From contig CAVKQB010000026.1 of the NCBI GenBank assembly GCA_963658575.1, positions 1 to 26,779 of the forward strand: DNA of 26,779 nt. Direction: 5' to 3'. The DNA comes from W0P28-013 sp963658575 (GTDB lineage: Bacteria > Bacteroidota > Bacteroidia > Bacteroidales > Paludibacteraceae). Positions 7,718 to 14,032 of this stretch are shown one piece after another; positions within the stretch are counted from its first letter, which is position 1; each line of letters begins with the position of its first letter. The notes under the pieces are model-generated. The model was given only the letters and a program-made list of their open reading frames with translations. It was not told the DNA's origin and did not search any database. The translations under genes were made by a program, and so were the position numbers.

Positions 7718-7777
7718 TTAGAATTTTTTCGGCGTTAGCAGCACGATCGGTAGCGTTGTTTCAAATAATTTTTCCAT
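7718..7777 (-). CDS. Possible 19-codon leader peptide or gene remnant before gpG
   Basis: An ATG at 7777 on the minus strand opens a 19-residue frame ending TLPIVLLTPKKF, with its stop 6 bp before the gpG start. Its second half has the phage-type GC composition, unlike the AT-rich DNA around it. It may be a coupling leader peptide for gpG or the remnant of an older gene end displaced by the toxin module. Weakly supported. Confidence 0.25.
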   Translation of the reverse strand: MEKLFETTLPIVLLTPKKF

Positions 7778-7802
7778 AAAAAGGCATTTTTTAGAACAAT
7801 GT

Positions 7803-7832
7803 TTGTTGTTTCAGAAAATTGTTGTATCTTTG
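7803..7832 (+). promoter_or_regulatory. Bacteroidetes-type promoter on the plus strand, opposite the head block
   Basis: -33 TTG (7803-7805), a 19-nt spacer, and -7 TATCTTTG (7825-7832), a full match to TAnnTTTG. It points toward the 3' end of the MuF gene. GTTGTTTCA occurs here (7805-7813) and exactly 50 bp upstream (7755-7763), each followed by an AT-rich stretch ending AATT. Transcription would begin near 7839-7842. Confidence 0.6.
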
Positions 7833-7841
7833 CAGTACAAA

Positions 7842-7907
7842 ATAGAGAGTATATAAGACAATGGACGCCTATTTGTGGAAGTTGCTTATATACTCTCTAT
7901 ATTTTTT
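7842..7907 (+). ncRNA. Candidate small RNA with 16-bp terminal hairpin, partly antisense to MuF-toxin
   Basis: Positions 7842-7857 and 7885-7900 form a perfect 16-bp stem with a 27-nt loop, followed by T6 (7902-7907). The predicted start of the plus-strand promoter is right at the 5' base of the stem, so the unit would give a discrete RNA of about 65 nt whose 3' arm is complementary to the last codons of the MuF-fusion gene. Alternatively the hairpin mainly terminates the minus-strand MuF message, whose stop codon (7886-7888) lies in it. A 20-codon hydrophobic frame (7861-7923, starting MDAYLWKLL) could also be expressed from this promoter by read-through. Confidence 0.45.
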
Positions 7908-9124
7908 GGCGTATAGGTGGTAATTGAATAAATATAAAACTTTCCAGCCTTTTCTGACACGTGATAGCCTGTTTTGTAGTGTCCAATATGCAAACAGCAT
8001 TTTTGACCATTGGGAAGCATTGTTTCTAAATAATAGAAGTAGTCTGTATTTCTCTTTAATTTAACGGTTTCTTTGTTCGTATTGTGGGAAGCGTCGCTAT
8101 TCTTTCTGCCCCTTAACTTGGCATTGGTAATATACCTGTCGATGTGTGGAATAATTTCATTTTTTAACCAATAAATCGAGTCTTTTTCAGTATTCATATC
8201 ATTTGCCATGTGTTTTATTCCTTTTGAAGTATAAATAATTTCACCCTCTATTCCGTTTAAGGATATTTTTGATGTTTTATTGCTCAAACTATCCTTTGCC
8301 ATTCTAATAGTTGCCTCTTTGTTAATTATACGGCATAAGTTTTCTATATTTTTTCTCTCTTCTTTCTTATTTTCGCCTGCCTTTGCAAAGTAGGCGTGGT
8401 TGTCGGTGAACACCTGCCCTGTGAGTGCTGGGTTGCCTTCGAGGCCGTTGTGGCGCACAGGCGTGGTGGGGTTGCCGTCGGTGGTGGGGTCGTCGGTTTC
8501 TTCCCAGTCGCACTTGCAGTTCCATAGGTTGCCTGGCTGGTTCTGCTGCCAAAAGGGGTCGCTTTTTGCCCACACACGGTTGTAGAAGCGCATGTGTTCC
8601 TCGCGTGGTGTGGCACTGCGGCTGGGCAGCCAACGCAGGTTTGGGAACAGGCGCAGGCGGTCGGGGTCGGCAAATTCGCACCATTGCTTGGCGGTGCGGC
8701 AGCGGGTTACGGTGGTGTTGTGTTCGGCGGCTTGGTAGCGGTTGAAAGCGTGCAATACCTTGCGTGGGTCGCCATCGGGTTCGGCTGCGGCCATGCGTGC
8801 CAACTGTGTGGCGTGGTAGGCCTTGTAGGCGGCAAAGCGACTGACGTTGGCGCGCAGACGGTCGCTCAGGCCGCTGCCGTCGTCTTCGGCAAACACGCGA
8901 CCTACGGCACGCTGCAGATTGTCGGCGTAGGTTTGGTAGAGTGTGGCGTTCACCGGTCGGTCGTCGCCGAGAATGTCGTCGATGATGGCCTGCTCGGCGG
9001 CTTTGTTTGCCAACGTGTAATCCACCGCCTTTTGAAAGGTGTTTACGCACTCTTTGAGCAGCGTTTGACTGCCTCCGAAATAGAGTCTATCGAGCGTGGT
9101 TGCCCTCAGCCGCCGAGGGCTCAG
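7886..9124 (-). CDS. MuF-like minor head protein fused to a C-terminal toxin-like domain
   Basis: Residues ~1-250 are a Mu gpF/SPP1 gp7-type minor head protein: HAFNRYQAAEHNTTVTRC, WLPSRSATPREEH and PGNLWNCKCDWEETDD are the hallmark motifs. From about residue 250 (near 8374) the DNA becomes AT-rich and the protein Lys/Ile/Asn-rich. Segments GIEGEIIYTSKGIKHM, AKLRGRK and GHYKTGYHVS ending in YIYSITTY resemble the BECR-fold nuclease tails (barnase/EndoU/colicin E5-D/RelE-like) often fused to MuF in polymorphic phage toxins; the subfamily and catalytic residues are not certain. No ATG/GTG/TTG start lies near the portal stop. A CTG at 9124 forms a CTGA overlap with it, and a second CTG is at 9109. 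No immunity protein follows. Confidence 0.8.
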   Translation of the reverse strand: MSPRRLRATTLDRLYFGGSQTLLKECVNTFQKAVDYTLANKAAEQAIIDDILGDDRPVNATLYQTYADNLQRAVGRVFAEDDGSGLSDRLRANVSRFAAYKAYHATQLARMAAAEPDGDPRKVLHAFNRYQAAEHNTTVTRCRTAKQWCEFADPDRLRLFPNLRWLPSRSATPREEHMRFYNRVWAKSDPFWQQNQPGNLWNCKCDWEETDDPTTDGNPTTPVRHNGLEGNPALTGQVFTDNHAYFAKAGENKKEERKNIENLCRIINKEATIRMAKDSLSNKTSKISLNGIEGEIIYTSKGIKHMANDMNTEKDSIYWLKNEIIPHIDRYITNAKLRGRKNSDASHNTNKETVKLKRNTDYFYYLETMLPNGQKCCLHIGHYKTGYHVSEKAGKFYIYSITTYTPKNIESI

Positions 9125-10380
9125 ACGAAAAAATCGGGGTCTCCAGCCTTGAGTTCGGGTTGCAGTGCGCTGCGCCCTGTTACCGGAATGCCGTACTTGT
9201 CGACGAAGTACTGTGGGTCGATGTCGTAGCCTCCGGCAACGAGCATCTGTTCGACGGAGCGCATGTCGGCGGGCGAATACTCTTCGGCATCGTCCCACTC
9301 GAAGCGCAGCCCATCGACGTTGAAGCCGTGGCGCACCATGGCAGGCAACAGGCGGTCGTTCACTATGTCGGCCACAAATCGGCGGTCGGCCTCCACGATG
9401 TTGTTGAACACTTCGAGGTGCACTTCGCTTTGCGAGAGCGACGAGCCGCTGTCGATGGTCATGGTTTGGTTCAGAATGCCTTTCGATATCTCGGCGTTGG
9501 CGCGGTCGATACGGCGGTCGTACACGTTGTAGGCATCGCCTCGGCTGCTCTCTTTGATTTCGATTTCGGTACCATCTTGGAACACGCCGTAGAAGGCTGC
9601 GCCCATGCGCGCCAGCATGCGCTCTATCTGCGAGCGGTATTTCTCGTCGTTGCTGGTGGTTTTGGCAATGCGTATGGGCATGCCAAATATCTCGCCGAAG
9701 CCGTCCCAAAAGGCAAGCATATTCTTTTTGCTGAGTGCCGACGGGGCGCATTTGAGCAGCAGTCCGAGGTCGTCGGGTTTGCCAGCCTCGATGCACTGTG
9801 CGGCGATGTCGCCTGTGCGGTAACTGACACCGCTTGCCGGTGTGTCGTGGCAGTTGCGCACTATCACGCCGTATTCGGGTATCACGTGCTTGCGCGGTAC
9901 GAGCAGCACATTGTCGAAGCGTGGCGTGCCGAGTGGTGTGTTGATACGTTCGCCCAGTTGAATGAGCGAGTGTCCGTAGAAGCGGCTGTCGAGCACGAGG
10001 CCGATGAAGTCGGAAAACCATTCGCCAAGAAAAATTTCGGTAGCGCGGTCGTCGCGTTTGCCGTCGCGGTCGGTGAGTTTGTATTTGGTTTTCAGCACGA
10101 AGCCTTTGCGCTGGCTGATGCAGCCTGTGAGGTGCAGGTCGATGGCCACGTCGGTGTAGATGTCGTAGAGTGCGCAGCGGTTGGGGTTCTGCACGTTGAT
10201 GGCTTGTTGCCAAGCGGCGCGCCACAGCCCCACGTCTTTTTTCGACAGGTATTCGGTTTGGCGTTGCAGTTCCACCAATAGGCGGTTTTGTTTGTCGCCG
10301 GTGGTGCGCACGTTGCGCATGGCAAGCCGCATTTCGGGTGTAAGGGCGCGTAGTGTGCGCAGGTTGTCAAGTAGTTTCAT
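9121..10380 (-). CDS. Portal protein, DUF935 / Mu gp29 family
   Basis: 419 aa, somewhat shorter than Mu gp29 (about 512 aa). It forms the dodecameric ring at the capsid vertex through which DNA is packaged and ejected. Family features include LTGCISQRKGFVLKTKY, a central FWDGFGEIFGMPIRIAKT (the DUF935 WAR/E-type signature region), IEIKESSRGDAYNVYD, ISKGILNQTMT and the C-terminal RLLPAMVRHGF stem/crown region. The start ATG at 10380 lies 22 bp after the gp36-like stop. The downstream MuF frame overlaps its TGA. Confidence 0.92.
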   Translation of the reverse strand: MKLLDNLRTLRALTPEMRLAMRNVRTTGDKQNRLLVELQRQTEYLSKKDVGLWRAAWQQAINVQNPNRCALYDIYTDVAIDLHLTGCISQRKGFVLKTKYKLTDRDGKRDDRATEIFLGEWFSDFIGLVLDSRFYGHSLIQLGERINTPLGTPRFDNVLLVPRKHVIPEYGVIVRNCHDTPASGVSYRTGDIAAQCIEAGKPDDLGLLLKCAPSALSKKNMLAFWDGFGEIFGMPIRIAKTTSNDEKYRSQIERMLARMGAAFYGVFQDGTEIEIKESSRGDAYNVYDRRIDRANAEISKGILNQTMTIDSGSSLSQSEVHLEVFNNIVEADRRFVADIVNDRLLPAMVRHGFNVDGLRFEWDDAEEYSPADMRSVEQMLVAGGYDIDPQYFVDKYGIPVTGRSALQPELKAGDPDFFV

Positions 10381-10402
10381 AGAATTTTCGTTTCAATGTT
10401 CA

Positions 10403-10825
10403 TCAATAGTCGTACTGCGATTTGTCCATGCCGCCCCAGCGTGCTGGCGTGCCGATGTCTTGGCCGTCGTCGTTGGTGAGAATGGGCAGGTCGGGTGTGG
10501 CGTTGCCTTTTTGCACGTCTTTGAGCCAAGCGATGGCGTTGGTGTAGCGCGTTTCTCGGATTTCGAATCCGATGCGTTTGGGCAGCCACGCCACAAGGTG
10601 GTAGAGCACCACGTCGCAGGTTATCATTACCAGTTGTGCGTTGCGTTGGTTGCCGGTGGTGGCGTAGGCTTTTTTCATGTCGTAGCGACTGCGTAGGTAG
10701 CCGCTTACCTCTTCGATGGCGTAGCCTTCGGCACGGTCGAGGTTGTCGGGGTCGGCCTGATGAATGACCGCAAGCGTGGCATCGTCGCACACGGCGCGGA
10801 AGTCGGTTTCTGTGAGAAAAATCAT
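10403..10825 (-). CDS. gp36-like protein, DUF1320
   Basis: 140 aa from the ATG at 10825 (MIFLTETDFRAVCDD); the frame is open further upstream but that part shadows TerL. The pattern of DUF1320/Mu gp36 is visible: RAEGYAIEEVSGYLRSRYD, the central LVMITCDVVLYHLVAWLPKR hydrophobic helix, and TRYTNAIAWLKDVQKG. These are head-tail connector or adaptor-like proteins. In Mu gp36 lies after the capsid gene; here it is placed between TerL and portal in the inverted packaging block. Confidence 0.85.
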   Translation of the reverse strand: MIFLTETDFRAVCDDATLAVIHQADPDNLDRAEGYAIEEVSGYLRSRYDMKKAYATTGNQRNAQLVMITCDVVLYHLVAWLPKRIGFEIRETRYTNAIAWLKDVQKGNATPDLPILTNDDGQDIGTPARWGGMDKSQYDY

Positions 10826-10839
10826 AGCGTTTGTTTTTG

Positions 10840-12387
10840 TTACCAGATGTATTTGGAGTTGGTGGTGCGGCCGATAATCGGCTCGAAGCGTTCGAGGCGC
10901 GTGCGGCGTTGCAGCAGATAGATGGCACCTTCGTCGGCATCGGGAGCGTCGTCGTGTCCGCTCATGCCCTTTTGAAAGGCGAGCGTCTGTTGTAGGCCGG
11001 CTTGCATGTCGGGGTCGTTGCGTTTGGCTTCGTTGTAGAATACGAAACCGCGTTCCCACAGCGGGCTGATGGCTTCGATGCGCTGGAACTTGTCGGGCTT
11101 TTTGCGCCTATCGGGGACGATGGGCAGTTGGTAGCCGCGCAGCGCGCCTTCGGTGGCGAACTCGTCGAGAATGATGTCCTGCATGAAGTTGGCTTCCATG
11201 TAGAATTGGCAGGGCGCATTGGCCTGTTGCAGCCGTTCGTAGAGGTCGTAGAGCCAGCGCACCATTTCCACCACGGTGGTCTGCCGCACAAAGGCGGCGA
11301 TGTGGTGCAGTTCGCCAGTTCGGGTTTTGCCCCACAGTTTGGCGGCTTTGTAGTCGTTTTTTGTGGTCGGTTTGAACGACGGGTCGATGTATAGCACCAG
11401 TTCGGCGTAGTCGCGCAGCGGCAGGCAACGTTTCCAGCGAATCCAGTCGGCGCGGAACACCGCTCCTTCCACTATGGGGTTGTTCATATACTCTTTTTGG
11501 AACGAGCGATAGCCCATGAATTGCTCCATCTCGGCGATGCGTTCGGGTTTCCAACATTCTGGCCACGACGGTTTGCCCTGTTTGTCCCACACGTTCACTT
11601 GGCTGACTGTAACGCCTCGTATGGCGGCGATGCCGGCCAACACCGAGCAGCGACTGATGAGGTTGCCCACCATCACGAAGCGTCCGCCATCGGCACCGAA
11701 GCATCCGAAAAGAGCCTCTTTGACCCATTCCGTGAGGCGGCTCACACGGGCTTCGTTGGCGCAGAGTTCGTCGTCGTCGAGGTCGTCGATGACGATATAG
11801 TCGGGGCGGTGGTTGCGGTAGCGCAGGCCGCGTGGCGACTGTCCGCGTCCGAGGGCGAAAAAAGCCGTGCCGTCTTGCGTAACGAATTGCCCCTCCTGCC
11901 AATTGCCAGCGTTGAACTGCTGCCCGAAGTCGTGTATATAGCGTTTGTTGTATTGCAGTTCGGCCTGAATATCGCCAAGCAGCGTGCGTGCGTTGTCTTC
12001 GCTTTTGCCCACCAGCACCATCACGTTCATCTCGCGTGTCTTTTGGCATTTGAGCCACATCGGTACCATCACGTCCATGTGGGTCGATTTGGCGTGTCCG
12101 CGTGCCCACTTGAACACAGCGCGCAGGTTGCGGTTGTGCAGTATGGCGCGTGCCGCATCGATATGGAAGTGTGCCGATGGAATGATTTGCCCCGTGTCGC
12201 GCTGGGTGCAGTAGTGCGGAAAGTAGTACGCCACGAAAAAGGCGTAGTCCCGCCGTGCGCGCTCGATACGGGCAAGTCGTGTGCGCTCGTTTTCGGCCAC
12301 ATCTACCGTGCTCATCGACTGAATGGTGGCGCACAACGCCTTCCATTGCTTGTAGGCCTCGTTTTTTGTCAAACCAATTGCTGCCAT
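10840..12387 (-). CDS. terL: Large terminase subunit (packaging ATPase/nuclease)
   Basis: 515 aa from the ATG at 12387 (MAAIGLTKNEAYKQW), 7 bp after the TerS stop; an ATG nine codons upstream would overlap TerS by 20 bp. The ATPase motor shows a Walker A-like ARGHAKST (95-102) and Walker B YIVIDDLDDDE (197-207) followed by a MVGN coupling motif. The RNase H-like nuclease has LYIDPSF (D335), MEANF (E398) and HDDAPDADEGA (478-488), the three acidic clusters expected. It packages DNA by the headful mechanism in Mu. Corresponds to Mu gp28. Confidence 0.95.
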   Translation of the reverse strand: MAAIGLTKNEAYKQWKALCATIQSMSTVDVAENERTRLARIERARRDYAFFVAYYFPHYCTQRDTGQIIPSAHFHIDAARAILHNRNLRAVFKWARGHAKSTHMDVMVPMWLKCQKTREMNVMVLVGKSEDNARTLLGDIQAELQYNKRYIHDFGQQFNAGNWQEGQFVTQDGTAFFALGRGQSPRGLRYRNHRPDYIVIDDLDDDELCANEARVSRLTEWVKEALFGCFGADGGRFVMVGNLISRCSVLAGIAAIRGVTVSQVNVWDKQGKPSWPECWKPERIAEMEQFMGYRSFQKEYMNNPIVEGAVFRADWIRWKRCLPLRDYAELVLYIDPSFKPTTKNDYKAAKLWGKTRTGELHHIAAFVRQTTVVEMVRWLYDLYERLQQANAPCQFYMEANFMQDIILDEFATEGALRGYQLPIVPDRRKKPDKFQRIEAISPLWERGFVFYNEAKRNDPDMQAGLQQTLAFQKGMSGHDDAPDADEGAIYLLQRRTRLERFEPIIGRTTNSKYIW

Positions 12388-12394
12388 GCCTGTC

Positions 12395-12856
12395 TTAATC
12401 GATGCTGATGACACTCACCATTTGCAGCTTTTCGCCGATGAAAATGTCTTGGTAGCGGTTCATGGTTTTCACCAGTTCGGGCGTGAGTTCGGGGTCGAGT
12501 TGCATGCGTGCCACCAGCCATTGGTTGTAGGCCGAAAACACCTCTATAATGGTTACGATGTTGGTTTGTTTGTCGAGTTTCTCTATGGCGGCCGATGCTT
12601 TGCATATCTCGTCGGGCGACCATTCGCGGCTTTCGATCTTTTCATCGATCTGTTTCAACATCTTGTTCACCAATTCGCGGCGTGTGATGCCACGGGCGGC
12701 ACGCAGGCTGTCCCACTGTCCCTCTTTGACCCATGCGGCCACCGTGTTACGGCTCACGCCCGCACGCTCGGCGCAGGTCTTTTGCGTCTCACCTTGCATA
12801 TAGTACATGCGCACCAATTCGCGCCGCTGGTCTGTTTTCAATTCTTTTTTTGCCAT
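12395..12856 (-). CDS. terS: Small terminase subunit
   Basis: 153 aa from the ATG at 12856 (MAKKELK); the frame extends eight codons upstream but that would start at the edge of the promoter -7 box. It has an N-terminal HTH (QKTCAERAGVSRNTVAAWV) followed by VKEGQWDSLRAAR, the signature seen in phage TerS and DUF1804-type proteins that recognise the packaging site, then a helical oligomerisation region and a tail ending MVSVISID. First gene of the minus-strand late operon, fired by the divergent promoter immediately upstream; TerL follows after 7 bp. Confidence 0.85.
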   Translation of the reverse strand: MAKKELKTDQRRELVRMYYMQGETQKTCAERAGVSRNTVAAWVKEGQWDSLRAARGITRRELVNKMLKQIDEKIESREWSPDEICKASAAIEKLDKQTNIVTIIEVFSAYNQWLVARMQLDPELTPELVKTMNRYQDIFIGEKLQMVSVISID

Positions 12857-12877
12857 TTTTTGTTGCTTTTGCTTTCG

Positions 12878-12908
12878 CAAAAATAGTTACAACAGGTGCG
12901 CATCTCAA
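12878..12908 (-). promoter_or_regulatory. Late promoter for the packaging/head block (leftward)
   Basis: On the minus strand, -33 TTG (12908-12906) within a TTTTTTTG run, a 20-nt spacer, and -7 TATTTTTG (12885-12878) matching TAnnTTTG. The terS ATG is about 21 nt beyond the -7 box. The spacer contains an imperfect 12-bp palindrome (12894-12905). Confidence 0.7.
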
Positions 12909-12915
12909 AAAAAGT

Positions 12916-12951
12916 GTTCAACCCTTGAACGGATCAGTTCAACCCTTGAAC
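12916..12951. promoter_or_regulatory. Twin palindromic operators in the divergent late promoter
   Basis: Two identical copies of GTTCAACCCTTGAAC (12916-12930 and 12937-12951), each a 6-3-6 palindrome, spaced 21 bp start to start (two helical turns). They sit 6-8 nt upstream of the -33 box of each diverging promoter, the position expected for an activator dimer contacting RNA polymerase on both sides. I found no third copy of the complete 15-mer in the window. Confidence 0.75.
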
Positions 12952-12956
12952 AGATA

Positions 12957-12988
12957 TTTGCAAGCCGACGGCTGGCATTGTAATTTTG
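12957..12988 (+). promoter_or_regulatory. Late promoter for the capsid/tail block (rightward)
   Basis: -33 TTTG (12957-12960), an exact 20-nt spacer, and -7 TAATTTTG (12981-12988) matching TAnnTTTG. The protease ATG follows 46 nt later. A perfect 11-bp palindrome AGCCGACGGCT (12963-12973) lies in the spacer and could be a further regulator site. Confidence 0.7.
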
Positions 12989-13034
12989 CCTTGCAAACGG
13001 CCGCACAGACGCAGTCGTTCAAGAAATAAAAGAG

Positions 13035-13985
13035 ATGGGAAAAGAGGTAGTTATCAGCAATTCGTCGCTCAACTCGTACGGCTTTCGGGTGCTTACCGAA
13101 GGCATCGACACGCGCCAGTTCGAGCGCAACCCCTTATTATTGTGGATGCATATCCGCCCACTGCGTGGCACTACCGACGAGGTGCTGCCGCTTGGGCGCG
13201 TCGAGAACCTGCGCCGCGACGGCGACTGCCTGATAGGCACGCCTGTGTTCGACGAGACCGACCCATTCGCGCAGCGCATCAAAAGCAAATGGGACGCCGG
13301 CATTCTGAAGATGGTGAGCGCAGGGCTCGATGTCATAGAGCAGAGCGATGCCCCCGAAGTGCTGACCGAAGGACAGAGATTTGCCACCGTAACACGCAGC
13401 CGCCTGCGCGAAGTGAGCATCGTCGACCTTGGAGCCAACGACGACGCGCTGGTGCTGAACTACCGCGGCCAAACCATCAATCTTGCCGACGGCAACAACG
13501 AACCGACATTCTTGAAAAAAATTTTTAATAACCCTTCAAACACCAATGAAATGAAACAGATTTCACTTGCGCTCGGCCTGTCCGAAGAGGCTACCGAGCA
13601 AGAGGTGCTCGACAACATCGAACACCTGAAAACATTGGCTGCCGAAACCGAACGACTGACCCAAGAGGTCGCCGACCAAAAGGCAGCCGCCATTCGCTTG
13701 GCCGTGGACAACGCTGTGGCTGCCCACAAAATTTTGGCCGATAGCAAAGACCACTTCGTGCGCCTTGGCGAAGCCGCCGGCATCGAAGCACTGAACGAAA
13801 CGCTGGCCATGATGCCAAGCATGCGCCGCCCGATGGACTTGATAGACCACGCCGACCAACCCGCCGACGGCTACAAGACACTGCGCGACATTCCCACCGA
13901 ACGGTTGCAGCAGTTCTACGACGAGCATCACGACGACTACGTGCGCCTCTATCGTGCCGAGTATGGCGTAAACCCCGAAAAGTAA
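13035..13985 (+). CDS. Prohead protease fused to scaffold (Mu I-like)
   Basis: 316 aa. The N-terminal half is a HK97/U35-type serine protease: FERNPLLLWMHIRP (His39 candidate), ILKMVSAGLDV (Ser95 candidate) and LREVSIVDLGAN. The C-terminal third is a helical scaffold (ATEQEVLDNIEHLKTLAAET, then EVADQKAAAIRLAVDN). In Mu, gene I gives a protease-scaffold and a nested in-frame gene Z gives the free scaffold; the same arrangement appears here (see 13551). First gene of the rightward late operon. Confidence 0.9.
   Translation: MGKEVVISNSSLNSYGFRVLTEGIDTRQFERNPLLLWMHIRPLRGTTDEVLPLGRVENLRRDGDCLIGTPVFDETDPFAQRIKSKWDAGILKMVSAGLDVIEQSDAPEVLTEGQRFATVTRSRLREVSIVDLGANDDALVLNYRGQTINLADGNNEPTFLKKIFNNPSNTNEMKQISLALGLSEEATEQEVLDNIEHLKTLAAETERLTQEVADQKAAAIRLAVDNAVAAHKILADSKDHFVRLGEAAGIEALNETLAMMPSMRRPMDLIDHADQPADGYKTLRDIPTERLQQFYDEHHDDYVRLYRAEYGVNPEK
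13551..13985 (+). CDS. Nested in-frame scaffold protein (Mu Z-like internal start)
   Basis: An in-frame ATG at 13551 (MKQISLALGLSEEATEQ) begins just where the protease domain ends. It is preceded by an A/T-rich stretch (13511-13545, with GAAAAAAATTTTTAATAACC) that looks like the inter-gene leaders of this phage, although it lies inside a long GC-rich gene. This predicts a separate 144-aa scaffold from internal initiation. Established for Mu I/Z; here inferred from composition. Confidence 0.55.
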   Translation: MKQISLALGLSEEATEQEVLDNIEHLKTLAAETERLTQEVADQKAAAIRLAVDNAVAAHKILADSKDHFVRLGEAAGIEALNETLAMMPSMRRPMDLIDHADQPADGYKTLRDIPTERLQQFYDEHHDDYVRLYRAEYGVNPEK

Positions 13986-14032
13986 AAGCAAATCAACAAC
14001 AATTTTTCTAACCAATCCAATTTTCAAAAAAA

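Noticed and set aside
7842..7900. Invertible promoter flanked by inverted repeats
   Set aside because: The 16-bp inverted repeats enclose only 27 bp and the promoter lies outside them; no recombinase gene is nearby.
7924..8065. Plus-strand frame starting at TTG after the hairpin
   Set aside because: It mirrors the MuF-toxin 3' region, lacks a good start and shows no protein-like pattern.
9100..10281. 393-residue plus-strand frame opposite the portal gene
   Set aside because: Reverse shadow of the portal protein, which has clear DUF935 features.
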